From: Bacteroidaceae bacterium
Lineage (GTDB): Bacteria; Bacteroidota; Bacteroidia; Bacteroidales; Bacteroidaceae
Direction of reading: 5' to 3'
Assembly (NCBI GenBank): GCA_024398435.1
Contig: JAKSJD010000003.1
Location: 1 to 64,000, forward strand
DNA: 64,000 nt
Positions 9,377-16,634 of this stretch are shown piece after piece (within the stretch, counting starts at the first letter, position 1; every line of letters starts with the position of its first letter). The translations under genes and the position numbers were made by a program. The notes under the pieces were generated by a model. The model saw only the letters and a list, made by a program, of their open reading frames with translations, did no database searches and was not told where the DNA came from.

Positions 9377-9384
9377 CAAAGATA
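9377..9384 (-). promoter_or_regulatory. -7 box of the AlkD-like gene
   Basis: TATCTTTG on the minus strand, 24 bp before the ATG at 9352. It supports the shorter start. Confidence 0.6.
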
Positions 9385-9490
9385 GTGAAAATAGGTGAAT
9401 ATAGTAGGTTTATTATTTGATTTGTGGAAGATTTTATTGTTTTCTTTAAGTTTTTCGCAAGTGAAGAAGTTCTGATATTGGTTTTTTCCG

Positions 9491-9498
9491 TATTTTTG
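9491..9498 (+). promoter_or_regulatory. -7 box of the exo/endonuclease/phosphatase gene
   Basis: TATTTTTG, 39 bp before the ATG at 9538. Confidence 0.5.
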
Positions 9499-9537
9499 TA
9501 GTCGTGAAAGTTCTTTCGCGTACGAAATAATATAAAT

Positions 9538-10419
9538 ATGAATAAGCGAATATTGTTTGTGGTGTTTCTTACAGTGCTTGCAGCCATTCCTTGCCGAGCA
9601 CAGAATCTTCGTGTCATGACATTCAATATTCGGTATGATAATAAGAGTGATTCCCGTTCAGGAAATGGCTGGGACAGTCGCAAGGATTCTCTTTGCAGAT
9701 ATGTTCGTGAAGTAGGTCCTGATGTGTTTGGAATGCAGGAAGTTTTGCATAATCAGCTGGAGGATTTGACAGAACGATTGGACGATTGGACGTATGTAGG
9801 TGTTGGCCGAGACGACGGAAAGCGGAAAGGCGAATACAATCCCGTTTTTTACCGAAAGTCGAGATTCAATCTTTTGGCCAAGGGCTGGTTTTGGCTTTCG
9901 CCCACACCCGAAGTTCCTTCGTTTGGTTGGAACAGTGCCTGCCGGAGAATGGCTGTTTGGGTGGTGCTTGAAGACAAGGAAAGCAAGGAACGGTTCCTGT
10001 TTTGCAATTCCCATTTCGACCATGTAAGCCTTGAGGCTCGGAAGCATTCGGCCATGTTGTGTAAGGAACGCTTGTCATCGCTTTCAAAGGAATATTCATC
10101 TAATGACAGTCGCTTGCCATTGGTGTTTACTGCCGATTTCAACACGAATTCCCAGGAGGAAACCTATGGGTTGCTTCGTGATTGGGAATTTCCTATAAAG
10201 GATGTATGGCGAGTGGCTGATATGAGTGAGGGCGGTCCTGCTACTTTCAATGATTGGGGCCGACGTCCGAATGTGGCTTGGAGTAAGATTGACTTTATCT
10301 TTGTTTCAGCAGAGGCAAAGGTGACGAAGGCCGTGATTCATAGCAGCAATATGGGTGGCGGGCATTTTCTTTCCGACCACAATGCCCATTGGGCAGAGAT
10401 AAATGTTTCGAACAAGTAG
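9538..10419 (+). CDS. Secreted endonuclease/exonuclease/phosphatase family protein
   Basis: 293 aa with a signal peptide (VVFLTVLAAIPCRAQ, residues 8-22). The metal-dependent DNase I/phosphatase fold is evident: MTFNIRYDN, GPDVFGMQEVL (catalytic Glu), NSHFDHVS, FTADFNTNSQE, IDFIFVS and the final SDHNAHW. In Bacteroidales such exported members are often found near carbohydrate or phosphoester degradation genes. The substrate cannot be told from this sequence. The next gene, a sigma factor, starts 101 bp downstream. Confidence 0.85.
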   Translation: MNKRILFVVFLTVLAAIPCRAQNLRVMTFNIRYDNKSDSRSGNGWDSRKDSLCRYVREVGPDVFGMQEVLHNQLEDLTERLDDWTYVGVGRDDGKRKGEYNPVFYRKSRFNLLAKGWFWLSPTPEVPSFGWNSACRRMAVWVVLEDKESKERFLFCNSHFDHVSLEARKHSAMLCKERLSSLSKEYSSNDSRLPLVFTADFNTNSQEETYGLLRDWEFPIKDVWRVADMSEGGPATFNDWGRRPNVAWSKIDFIFVSAEAKVTKAVIHSSNMGGGHFLSDHNAHWAEINVSNK

Positions 10420-10520
10420 AAAAAACTTCATCTTTTTTGTAGTTTTTCACCGGAGCGATGCGTCTAATGGGTGTAACAACGAAAAAGAGATAATTGTAAC
10501 AATATAGAATTAGGATAAAG

Positions 10521-10997
10521 ATGGAACCTAACGAAAGGGAATTCGCTGAAATTGTCCGTCAGCACAAGAGCAGCATCTATACGGTGTGCTACATGTTCTC
10601 GAAGGATGAAGACGAGGTTGCCGACCTTTTCCAGGAGATTCTCATAAACCTGTGGAATGGGTTGGGGAAGTTCAGAGGCGATTGCAGCATGAATTCGTGG
10701 TTGTATAAAGTGGCCCTGAACACTTGTCTTTCGGCCGAGAGAAAGAAGAAAAAACTCGGCAAGAAGGTGGAACTCTCGATGGACATCAATCTCTACGAGG
10801 ACAATGATGCCGATACGAAGCAGATTCGCCAACTGTATAACCGCATCAACCGGCTCGGAGTGGTCGATAGGGCAATCGTATTGCTTTGGCTCGACAATAT
10901 GAGTTATGATGAGATAGGAGAGATAGTAGGCATTTCAACAAAGAATGTATCAGTGAAACTCGTCAGAATACGCGAGCAACTGAAGGCAATGAAGTAA
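10521..10997 (+). CDS. ECF-type RNA polymerase sigma factor
   Basis: 158 aa. Region 2 is readable (FAEIVRQHKSSIYTVCYMF, EDEVADLFQEILINLWNG, CSMNSWLYKVALNTCLS), and region 4 contains VDRAIVLLWLDNMSYDEIGEIVGISTKN and the following recognition helix. There is no anti-sigma factor of the FecR type beside it. Instead a membrane protein begins 21 bp downstream and may play that part (inference). The upstream 100 bp has no clear -7 box, which is compatible with autoregulation by an unusual promoter. Confidence 0.92.
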   Translation: MEPNEREFAEIVRQHKSSIYTVCYMFSKDEDEVADLFQEILINLWNGLGKFRGDCSMNSWLYKVALNTCLSAERKKKKLGKKVELSMDINLYEDNDADTKQIRQLYNRINRLGVVDRAIVLLWLDNMSYDEIGEIVGISTKNVSVKLVRIREQLKAMK

Positions 10998-11018
10998 CAA
11001 CCAAAAACCAAAACGATT

Positions 11019-11606
11019 ATGACTGAAAATATTGATATGAATAAGGATTTTGAGGAGATGCGGGCCCAGATAAATTTGCTTCGCGAGAAACTCGAGAATC
11101 AGGAAATCGTGAACGATAAGATGCTTCGCGATTCGATGAAGAGTAAGTTGAAGACTATCCGCCATCGTGAAATCATCAGTTATTTTGCTGTGGGGTATGT
11201 GATTACCTTTGGAAACCTGGCGTTCCACTACCTTGGCAATTCCATCTATTTCATTCTCTTCAACACGTTGATGATGCTTGGTTGTGCCTATTTCACTTAC
11301 AGAACACACAGGAAGGTGAACGAAACCGACCTCACCACAAGCGACTTGCTCACTGTGGCAAAGAACCTCAAGCAGTTGAAGAAGGATTACAGCGATTGGA
11401 TGCTCATTGGCTATCCTGCCATCATCGTCTGGTTCCTTTTCTTCTCGTTCGAACTCTATACCCGCAATGCCGACCATAAGTTTGCCCTTAGCATAATCGT
11501 CGGATGTCTTGTAGGTGCCATTATAGGAGGAATCATCGGAACTCTCATGCGCCATAAGGTGATGAATACATGCGATGAAGTTATCCGCCAGATTGAAGGC
11601 AACTGA
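11019..11606 (+). CDS. Four-helix membrane protein downstream of the sigma factor
   Basis: 195 aa. A charged, coiled-coil-like N-terminus (about residues 1-45) is followed by four hydrophobic segments: about 52-70, 74-92, 128-146 and 154-176. The last is glycine-rich (VGCLVGAIIGGIIGTLM). No family is recognised with certainty. The 21-bp spacing and shared terminator argue that it is cotranscribed with the ECF sigma factor. A cytoplasmic N-terminal coil plus membrane helices would suit an anti-sigma or sensor role, but no zinc-binding anti-sigma motif is seen. Confidence 0.7.
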   Translation: MTENIDMNKDFEEMRAQINLLREKLENQEIVNDKMLRDSMKSKLKTIRHREIISYFAVGYVITFGNLAFHYLGNSIYFILFNTLMMLGCAYFTYRTHRKVNETDLTTSDLLTVAKNLKQLKKDYSDWMLIGYPAIIVWFLFFSFELYTRNADHKFALSIIVGCLVGAIIGGIIGTLMRHKVMNTCDEVIRQIEGN

Positions 11607-11682
11607 TTCGTTCCGTTTTCGAAACGCAAATACTCATTCTATAAAAATCCAGTCTGCATTGTTGCAGAATCTCTTTTTCGGG

Positions 11683-11718
11683 CAGTCGCTTACATGGGGT
11701 AGGCGGCTGTTTTTGTTT
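11683..11718 (+). terminator. Terminator of the sigma factor operon
   Basis: CAGTCGCT (11683-11690) pairs with GGCGGCTG (11702-11709) with one or two wobble pairs, then a run of T. Confidence 0.75.
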
Positions 11719-11797
11719 TGTGGTTTGTCATTGCTCCTTCAATAAAAGGCTGATTCTCCCATCTATATTCTTTCCAAATCCTATAAATATTCTCACG

Positions 11798-11880
11798 ACA
11801 TCGTCGATGTCTTGCAAATCATCGTCGATGTCGTTAAAGGCACCGACGATGTCGTTAACGCCCTCGACGGTGTCGCAAGA
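11798..11880. repeat. 21-bp period array, four units
   Basis: GATGTC (or GGTGTC) recurs at 11806, 11827, 11848 and 11869, exactly 21 bp apart. The unit core is close to ATCGTCGATGTCGTT and is partly self-complementary. It lies in the 520-bp gap between the sigma operon terminator and the ABC operon promoter. The rest of that gap is AT-rich with no gene. Confidence 0.85.
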
Positions 11881-12039
11881 ATGTTGCTTGAAGTTTCGAG
11901 TTTGTTTTGTTGGTGTTTTGGGGAATGTTTATGGCTGTATGGAGGAAGAATTGTAGGAATTTTAGGTCAAAACTTTTTTAAGTAAATACTGATTGTATTT
12001 GCTTAATGAGGCACAGAAATAAAAAATGTTGCAAAAATA

Positions 12040-12071
12040 TTTGGTGGTTTCGTGGAAAACATCTATCTTTG
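12040..12071 (+). promoter_or_regulatory. Promoter of the ABC transporter operon
   Basis: TTTG at 12040-12043 and TATCTTTG at 12064-12071, separated by 20 bp. The ATG is 57 bp downstream. Confidence 0.65.
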
Positions 12072-12127
12072 CAGTGTCTTAAGACAATAATACACTAAAA
12101 CAACAACTTAACAACAAGAAAATCAGT

Positions 12128-12970
12128 ATGTTAAAGATTGACAACCTGACATTCGGTTACAGTAGAAAGAAACTTAATTACGAAGATTTCTCTCTCAGTT
12201 TCCCTAAAGGCGGCATCTATGGCTTGTTGGGACAGAACGGAGTGGGAAAGACCACATTGTTCTATCTCATCATGGGTATGCTCACGCCAAAGAAAGGCGA
12301 AGTGGCCTACAAGGGAGTGAACACACTCGATGCCAAGCCCGACCTTTTGAGCGAAATGTTTATCGTGCCAGAGGAGTTCGACCTTCCTCCAGTCAAGATT
12401 CAGACATTTGCAAAGCATTTGAGTAGGTTCTATCCTCGTTTCTCCAATGAGGAGTTCCTGCATTGTCTCTCTGAGTTCAGTCTCTCTCCCGATGAAAGTA
12501 TCACGAAACTCTCGATGGGTATGCGTAAGAAAGTGTATATCTCGCTTGCACTTGCCACGAACACGAACCTCCTTCTTATGGACGAACCAACCAATGGTCT
12601 TGATATCATGAGCAAGACGAAATTCCGCCAACTCGTTTCGAGTTATGCTTCCGATGAGCGAATCATCATCATTTCCACCCATCAGGTGAAGGAAGTGGAG
12701 AACCTGCTCGATCATGTTATGATTATCGAGCCAAACCGTGTGGTGGTGGATGCTTCGTTGGCCGACATTGCCGATAAGTTCTCGTTTGCTGAGGTAGGTC
12801 AGAACGAACTTCCTGAGAATTGCCTCTACAGCGAACCAAGTGTGGGCGGTTTTTCCGTTGTGGCAGAAAACCAGACAGGCAATCCAAGTTTGGTAGATTT
12901 GGAACTCTTGTATAAGGCAGCCATCATGAACAGTGAACAAGTGAATAACATCTTAAACCAAAATCAGTAG
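12128..12970 (+). CDS. ABC transporter ATP-binding protein
   Basis: 280 aa. Walker A GQNGVGKTT (residues 35-43), Walker B with NLLLMDEPTNGLD, and an H-loop in IISTHQVKEVE. The signature is degenerate (LSMGMRKK instead of LSGGQ), which is common in this export-type subfamily. The next gene, a six-helix permease, begins 5 bp after its stop, and a GntR regulator of the YtrA type follows. The trio resembles the YtrABC-like drug or cell-envelope stress exporters of Firmicutes. The substrate is unknown. Confidence 0.9.
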   Translation: MLKIDNLTFGYSRKKLNYEDFSLSFPKGGIYGLLGQNGVGKTTLFYLIMGMLTPKKGEVAYKGVNTLDAKPDLLSEMFIVPEEFDLPPVKIQTFAKHLSRFYPRFSNEEFLHCLSEFSLSPDESITKLSMGMRKKVYISLALATNTNLLLMDEPTNGLDIMSKTKFRQLVSSYASDERIIIISTHQVKEVENLLDHVMIIEPNRVVVDASLADIADKFSFAEVGQNELPENCLYSEPSVGGFSVVAENQTGNPSLVDLELLYKAAIMNSEQVNNILNQNQ

Positions 12971-12974
12971 CGTT

Positions 12975-13817
12975 ATGACATTCAAACAGCAATATACAGC
13001 ATACGCCAAGTGGGACTTGGCCATGCATTTGAAGTTTTATCTTTCGTTTGTTTTGGTAGTGGTAGGTGTTACAGTGTTCTTGAATGCCCTGGATTTAGGT
13101 CGGGAGCTTATGGATTACTTTTCGCCTGACAGAGATAACTGTATTACAGCCGGTATTGAACTGGTTGCAATACCTGTGTTCCTCTCTACATACTTTGCTA
13201 TTGGATGCATTCTTCATCCATATCGTACGAAGGGCGACCGAATCCTCACAATGAGTCTTCCAGTGTCTCGATGGATTAAGTTGCTTCATAATTTCCTGAC
13301 GATTGTGGTGATGGTTGTAGTTACGGCTTTTGCAGCAGCCATCATTGCAGAGGCATCATATAAGTGTTTGGAAATGTTTGGATTCGAAGTGAGTAGAGGG
13401 CCTGTACTAAGTACCATTTGGAAACACTATACTGTCACACCTTCTAATCTGGGAGTGTACGACTCTTCTTCGCCAGCCATATATTATGTATGGAACATTG
13501 TCCGTGTGTCAGTCACATATCTTATGGTTTATCTCGTTCCGATGACAATGTTCTTCTTTGTCAACACATTTGTATATCGAGGCAATGTGATTTGGACAAT
13601 CCTGATTATCATCCTGCTTTTTATCTTGTTGTTCTTCTTCGGAATCGGCGATAATGTTTTGGGATACTACAGTGATTTGAGCAAGGAATTCATCATGAAA
13701 CATCTTCCTCGCACCATTCTTGATTTAGTCTTCTTACTCGCTTTGTGGCTGACGATGCTTATCTGGGGCTTGAAGCGATACAGATATATGCAGGTGGTGA
13801 ATCGCTTCTCGCATTAA
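12975..13817 (+). CDS. ABC transporter permease-like membrane protein
   Basis: 280 aa with about six hydrophobic segments (near residues 18-37, 58-80, 104-128, 175-196, 209-229, 248-266). No sequence family is named with confidence, but the location, 5 bp after the ATPase gene, makes it the membrane partner. The last segment is followed by a basic cytoplasmic tail (KRYRYMQVVNRFSH). Confidence 0.8.
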   Translation: MTFKQQYTAYAKWDLAMHLKFYLSFVLVVVGVTVFLNALDLGRELMDYFSPDRDNCITAGIELVAIPVFLSTYFAIGCILHPYRTKGDRILTMSLPVSRWIKLLHNFLTIVVMVVVTAFAAAIIAEASYKCLEMFGFEVSRGPVLSTIWKHYTVTPSNLGVYDSSSPAIYYVWNIVRVSVTYLMVYLVPMTMFFFVNTFVYRGNVIWTILIIILLFILLFFFGIGDNVLGYYSDLSKEFIMKHLPRTILDLVFLLALWLTMLIWGLKRYRYMQVVNRFSH

Positions 13818-13839
13818 TATAATAAATAATGTGTAGCCT

Positions 13840-14226
13840 ATGAAGTTTAAGGAACAGAAAGCGATATACGAGCAGATTACCGACCGAATCTGCGACGAAC
13901 TGATGAACGATGTCTATCCCGAAGGCGGACGAATCATCTCCGTGAGAGAATATGCGGCAGCCATTCAGGTGAATCCCAATACCGTGATGCGAGCCTACGA
14001 TTGGTTGCAAAGTGAGGGAATCATCACACTGCAAAGGGGAGTAGGGTATTTCGTGGGTAAGGGTGCCAAGCGAATCATCCGAAAGCGAATGCTTGAGGAA
14101 TTCCGAAAGGAATATCTTCCCGAACTCATTTCCCGCATCAACACACTCGGCATCACCCCCGAACAACTTGTGGAGGAAATCCAGGAACAGACCTCCTCTC
14201 TTGCTCTCCCTGAGGGGAAGGAATGA
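13840..14226 (+). CDS. GntR-family transcriptional regulator, YtrA subfamily
   Basis: 128 aa, short as expected for YtrA-type regulators, which have a GntR winged helix and a brief helical tail instead of a ligand domain. The winged helix is IYEQITDRICDEL ... ISVREYAAAIQVNPNTVMRAY ... EGIITLQRGVGYFV. It lies 22 bp after the permease gene and probably represses its own operon (inference from the family). An ATAATGTGTAG copy of the recurrent element lies in the gap before it. A strong terminator follows. Confidence 0.9.
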   Translation: MKFKEQKAIYEQITDRICDELMNDVYPEGGRIISVREYAAAIQVNPNTVMRAYDWLQSEGIITLQRGVGYFVGKGAKRIIRKRMLEEFRKEYLPELISRINTLGITPEQLVEEIQEQTSSLALPEGKE

Positions 14227-14243
14227 ACATAATTAACCGATAG

Positions 14244-14286
14244 AGAATGATGAAATGGCTTTTTTTGCTGTTTCATCATTCTTTTT
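14244..14286 (+). terminator. Terminator of the ABC/GntR operon
   Basis: A perfect 12-bp stem AGAATGATGAAA/TTTCATCATTCT with a T run (14282-14286). Confidence 0.9.
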
Positions 14287-14300
14287 AATAACATTTTCAC

Positions 14301-14308
14301 TATATTTG
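14301..14308 (+). promoter_or_regulatory. -7 box of the deacylase gene
   Basis: TATATTTG, 20 bp before the ATG at 14329. Confidence 0.55.
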
Positions 14309-14328
14309 CAAAGTAAAACTTTTTTTTG

Positions 14329-14820
14329 ATGATAGGACAACCACAAGTATACGAATGCCTTGAGAGGCTTGGGATAGAGTTCACTTATACCGAACATCCC
14401 GCAGCACCGACTATAGATATAGGTCGCCAATATTGGGCCGACCTTCCCGGTACCCATTGCAAGAACCTCTTCTTCCGCAACCATAAGGGCAACCGCCACT
14501 ATCTCGTCATTTTCCAGTGCGATGCCAATCTGGCCATTCACGACCTTGAGCATCTGCTCCGTCAAGGCAAGCTCTCTTTTGCTTCAGAGCAGAGGATGGA
14601 CAAGTATCTCGGGTTGAAGCCTGGTTCGGTAAGTCCTTTTGGATTGGTGAACGATGCCGAGCATCATGTGTATGTATTCCTCGATGAGAACCTCCGCAAC
14701 TATTCCCATCTCTCGTTCCATCCCAACGACAACCATGCTTCGCTCAACATCCGCTTCGACGATTTTGTCCGCTATATGGACTCCATCGGCAATCAGTATG
14801 AATGGATAAAGTTGTATTAA
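14329..14820 (+). CDS. Prolyl-tRNA deacylase of the ProX/YbaK family
   Basis: 163 aa from ATG at 14329; a TTG directly before it is less likely. The YbaK/ProRS editing fold is seen in THCKNLFFRNHKGNRHYLVIF and the later LGLKPGSVSPFGLVND segment (GXXXP motif). The family hydrolyses mischarged tRNA-Pro, mainly Ala-tRNA-Pro for ProX types. It is transcribed alone, with the repeat-rich 14821-14958 region behind it. Confidence 0.87.
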   Translation: MIGQPQVYECLERLGIEFTYTEHPAAPTIDIGRQYWADLPGTHCKNLFFRNHKGNRHYLVIFQCDANLAIHDLEHLLRQGKLSFASEQRMDKYLGLKPGSVSPFGLVNDAEHHVYVFLDENLRNYSHLSFHPNDNHASLNIRFDDFVRYMDSIGNQYEWIKLY

Positions 14821-14958
14821 GACAGGCCTCCCTCCTGTCCCCCCAAGGGGGGGATGATGAGGTTAAGAGGGTTAAGAAAGGTTAAGAAGGGTTTGAAAGG
14901 TTAAGAGGGTTAGAGCTAATAGCTAACAGCCAACCACTGACCGCTTCTCGTAGACTTA
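14821..14958. repeat. Compound intergenic tract: CCCC/GGGG hairpin, 9-10-bp units, 7-bp units
   Basis: The tract opens immediately after the stop codon with CAGG...CCTG and CCCCCC/GGGGGGG, followed by about six units of GGTTAAGA(A/G)G type spaced 9-10 bp. From 14910 come seven 7-bp units (TTAGAGC, TAATAGC, TAACAGC, CAACCAC, TGACCGC and so on) running to 14958, just before the nucleoside kinase ATG at 14964. No gene is present. Confidence 0.75.
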
Positions 14959-14963
14959 TTATT

Positions 14964-16634
14964 ATGATACAGATATATTGCAAGAACACCAAGACATCCG
15001 CAAGTGTAAGCGAAGGATGTACCCTGCTCGAAGTGTTGCAGGAGTTTCAGTTCGACATGCCATACCCAATCGTATCGGCACGCGTGAACAATGTCAGCCA
15101 GGGACTTAAGTTCCGAGTATTCCACAATCGTGAGGTAGAGTTCCTCGATATCCGCGACCTCAGTGCCATGCGAGTCTATGGTCGTTCCCTCTGTTTCGTG
15201 CTTTGCAAGGCAATGCAGGATGTTTATCCAGAATGCCGACTTCATCTCGAACACCCAGTGTCGGGAGGATATTTCTGCAAGATGGAGAAACCCGACGGAA
15301 CCGACACCACAGCCGATGAAGTTGCTCAGTTGAAAGCCCGTATGCAGGAAATCATCGACCTCGACATGCCGTTCCGTCGCAATGAGGTACAGATCGACGA
15401 GGCTATCCGTATCTTCCGTGAGCGAGGATACGACGATAAAGTGAAGCTCCTCGAAACCAGTGGGCAGATATATATGGACTATTATACTCTCGGCGACACC
15501 GTCGACTACTATTATAACCGTCTGCTCCCATCAGCAGGCTATATCAAGGTGTGGGGACTCGAGCAATATCATGGCGGAATGGTCATCCGCATCCCAGATG
15601 CCCAAGATCCAAACCGTCTTCTTCCGATGGTCGACCAGCCAAAGACTTTCGAAGTGTTTGCCGAAGACCTGAAGTGGAACAACATCATGGGCCTCTCCAA
15701 TGTGGGCGATGTCAACAAAGCCTGCCTCAGTGGCCATGCCAGCGAACTCATACAAGTTTCCGAAGCATTGCAGGAAAAGAAAGTAGTGCAGATAGCCGAG
15801 GAAATTAATCGTCGCTATCATAGTGAGCATCCATTGAGAGTGGTACTCATCTCCGGACCGTCATCAAGTGGAAAGACCACATTCTGCAAGCGAATCAGCG
15901 TTCAGCTCAAGGCCTGCGGACTCCATCCAATCAGTATGTCCACCGACGACTACTTCGTCAATCGAGTGGATACGCCGCTCCTGCCAAACGGACAGTACGA
16001 TTTCGATAACTTCGACACCGTCGACCACGATGCCCTTCAGCAAGATGTACTCCGAATGCTTGCAGGCGAAGAGGTGGAAGTACCTGAATACAATTTCGTG
16101 ACAGGCATTCGTGAATACAATGGTAAGAAGATGCGCCTCTCCGAAGGCACAGTCCTCCTGCTCGAAGGCCTTCATGCCCTCAATCCACGCCTCACCGACC
16201 TCCTTCCAGCCGATTGCAAGTACAAGATATTCATATCCACCCTCACCAGCATCAGTCTTGACGACCACAACTGGATACCAACATACGACAATCGTCTGCT
16301 TCGTCGCATCGTACGCGACTACAACAAGGGAGCCTTCTCAGCTCGCGAAAGTATTTCCCAATGGCCAAGCGTACAAGAAGCCGAATCCAAGTGGATATAT
16401 CCATTCCAGGAAGAAGCCGACGTGATGTTCAATTCAGCCCTTCTCATCGAATTTGCCGTCATGCGCAATCATGCTGAGCCAATCCTAGCAACTGTTCCGA
16501 AGAACTGTCCGGAATACAGCGAAGCCCATCGACTCCTCAAGTTCATGAGCTATTTCATCCCAGTACCAGATAAGGAAATCCCACCAACATCATTCCTCCG
16601 CGAATTCCTTGGCGGCAGTTCGTTCAAGTATTGA
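14964..16634 (+). CDS. Nucleoside kinase (uridine kinase-like) with TGS-type N-terminus
   Basis: 556 aa. Residues 1-60 resemble a TGS domain and the following part an aminoacyl-tRNA-synthetase editing-like region (YGRSLCFVLCKAMQDVYPECRLHLEHPVSGGYF). The C-terminal half is a phosphoribulokinase/uridine kinase P-loop domain (ISGPSSSGKTTFCKRI near residue 296, then STDDYFVNR). This fused architecture is common in Bacteroidales and Firmicutes. It should phosphorylate a nucleoside such as uridine, though the substrate is inferred. Its stop TGA overlaps the ATG of the ATP-grasp gene by one base, implying translational coupling. Confidence 0.88.
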   Translation: MIQIYCKNTKTSASVSEGCTLLEVLQEFQFDMPYPIVSARVNNVSQGLKFRVFHNREVEFLDIRDLSAMRVYGRSLCFVLCKAMQDVYPECRLHLEHPVSGGYFCKMEKPDGTDTTADEVAQLKARMQEIIDLDMPFRRNEVQIDEAIRIFRERGYDDKVKLLETSGQIYMDYYTLGDTVDYYYNRLLPSAGYIKVWGLEQYHGGMVIRIPDAQDPNRLLPMVDQPKTFEVFAEDLKWNNIMGLSNVGDVNKACLSGHASELIQVSEALQEKKVVQIAEEINRRYHSEHPLRVVLISGPSSSGKTTFCKRISVQLKACGLHPISMSTDDYFVNRVDTPLLPNGQYDFDNFDTVDHDALQQDVLRMLAGEEVEVPEYNFVTGIREYNGKKMRLSEGTVLLLEGLHALNPRLTDLLPADCKYKIFISTLTSISLDDHNWIPTYDNRLLRRIVRDYNKGAFSARESISQWPSVQEAESKWIYPFQEEADVMFNSALLIEFAVMRNHAEPILATVPKNCPEYSEAHRLLKFMSYFIPVPDKEIPPTSFLREFLGGSSFKY

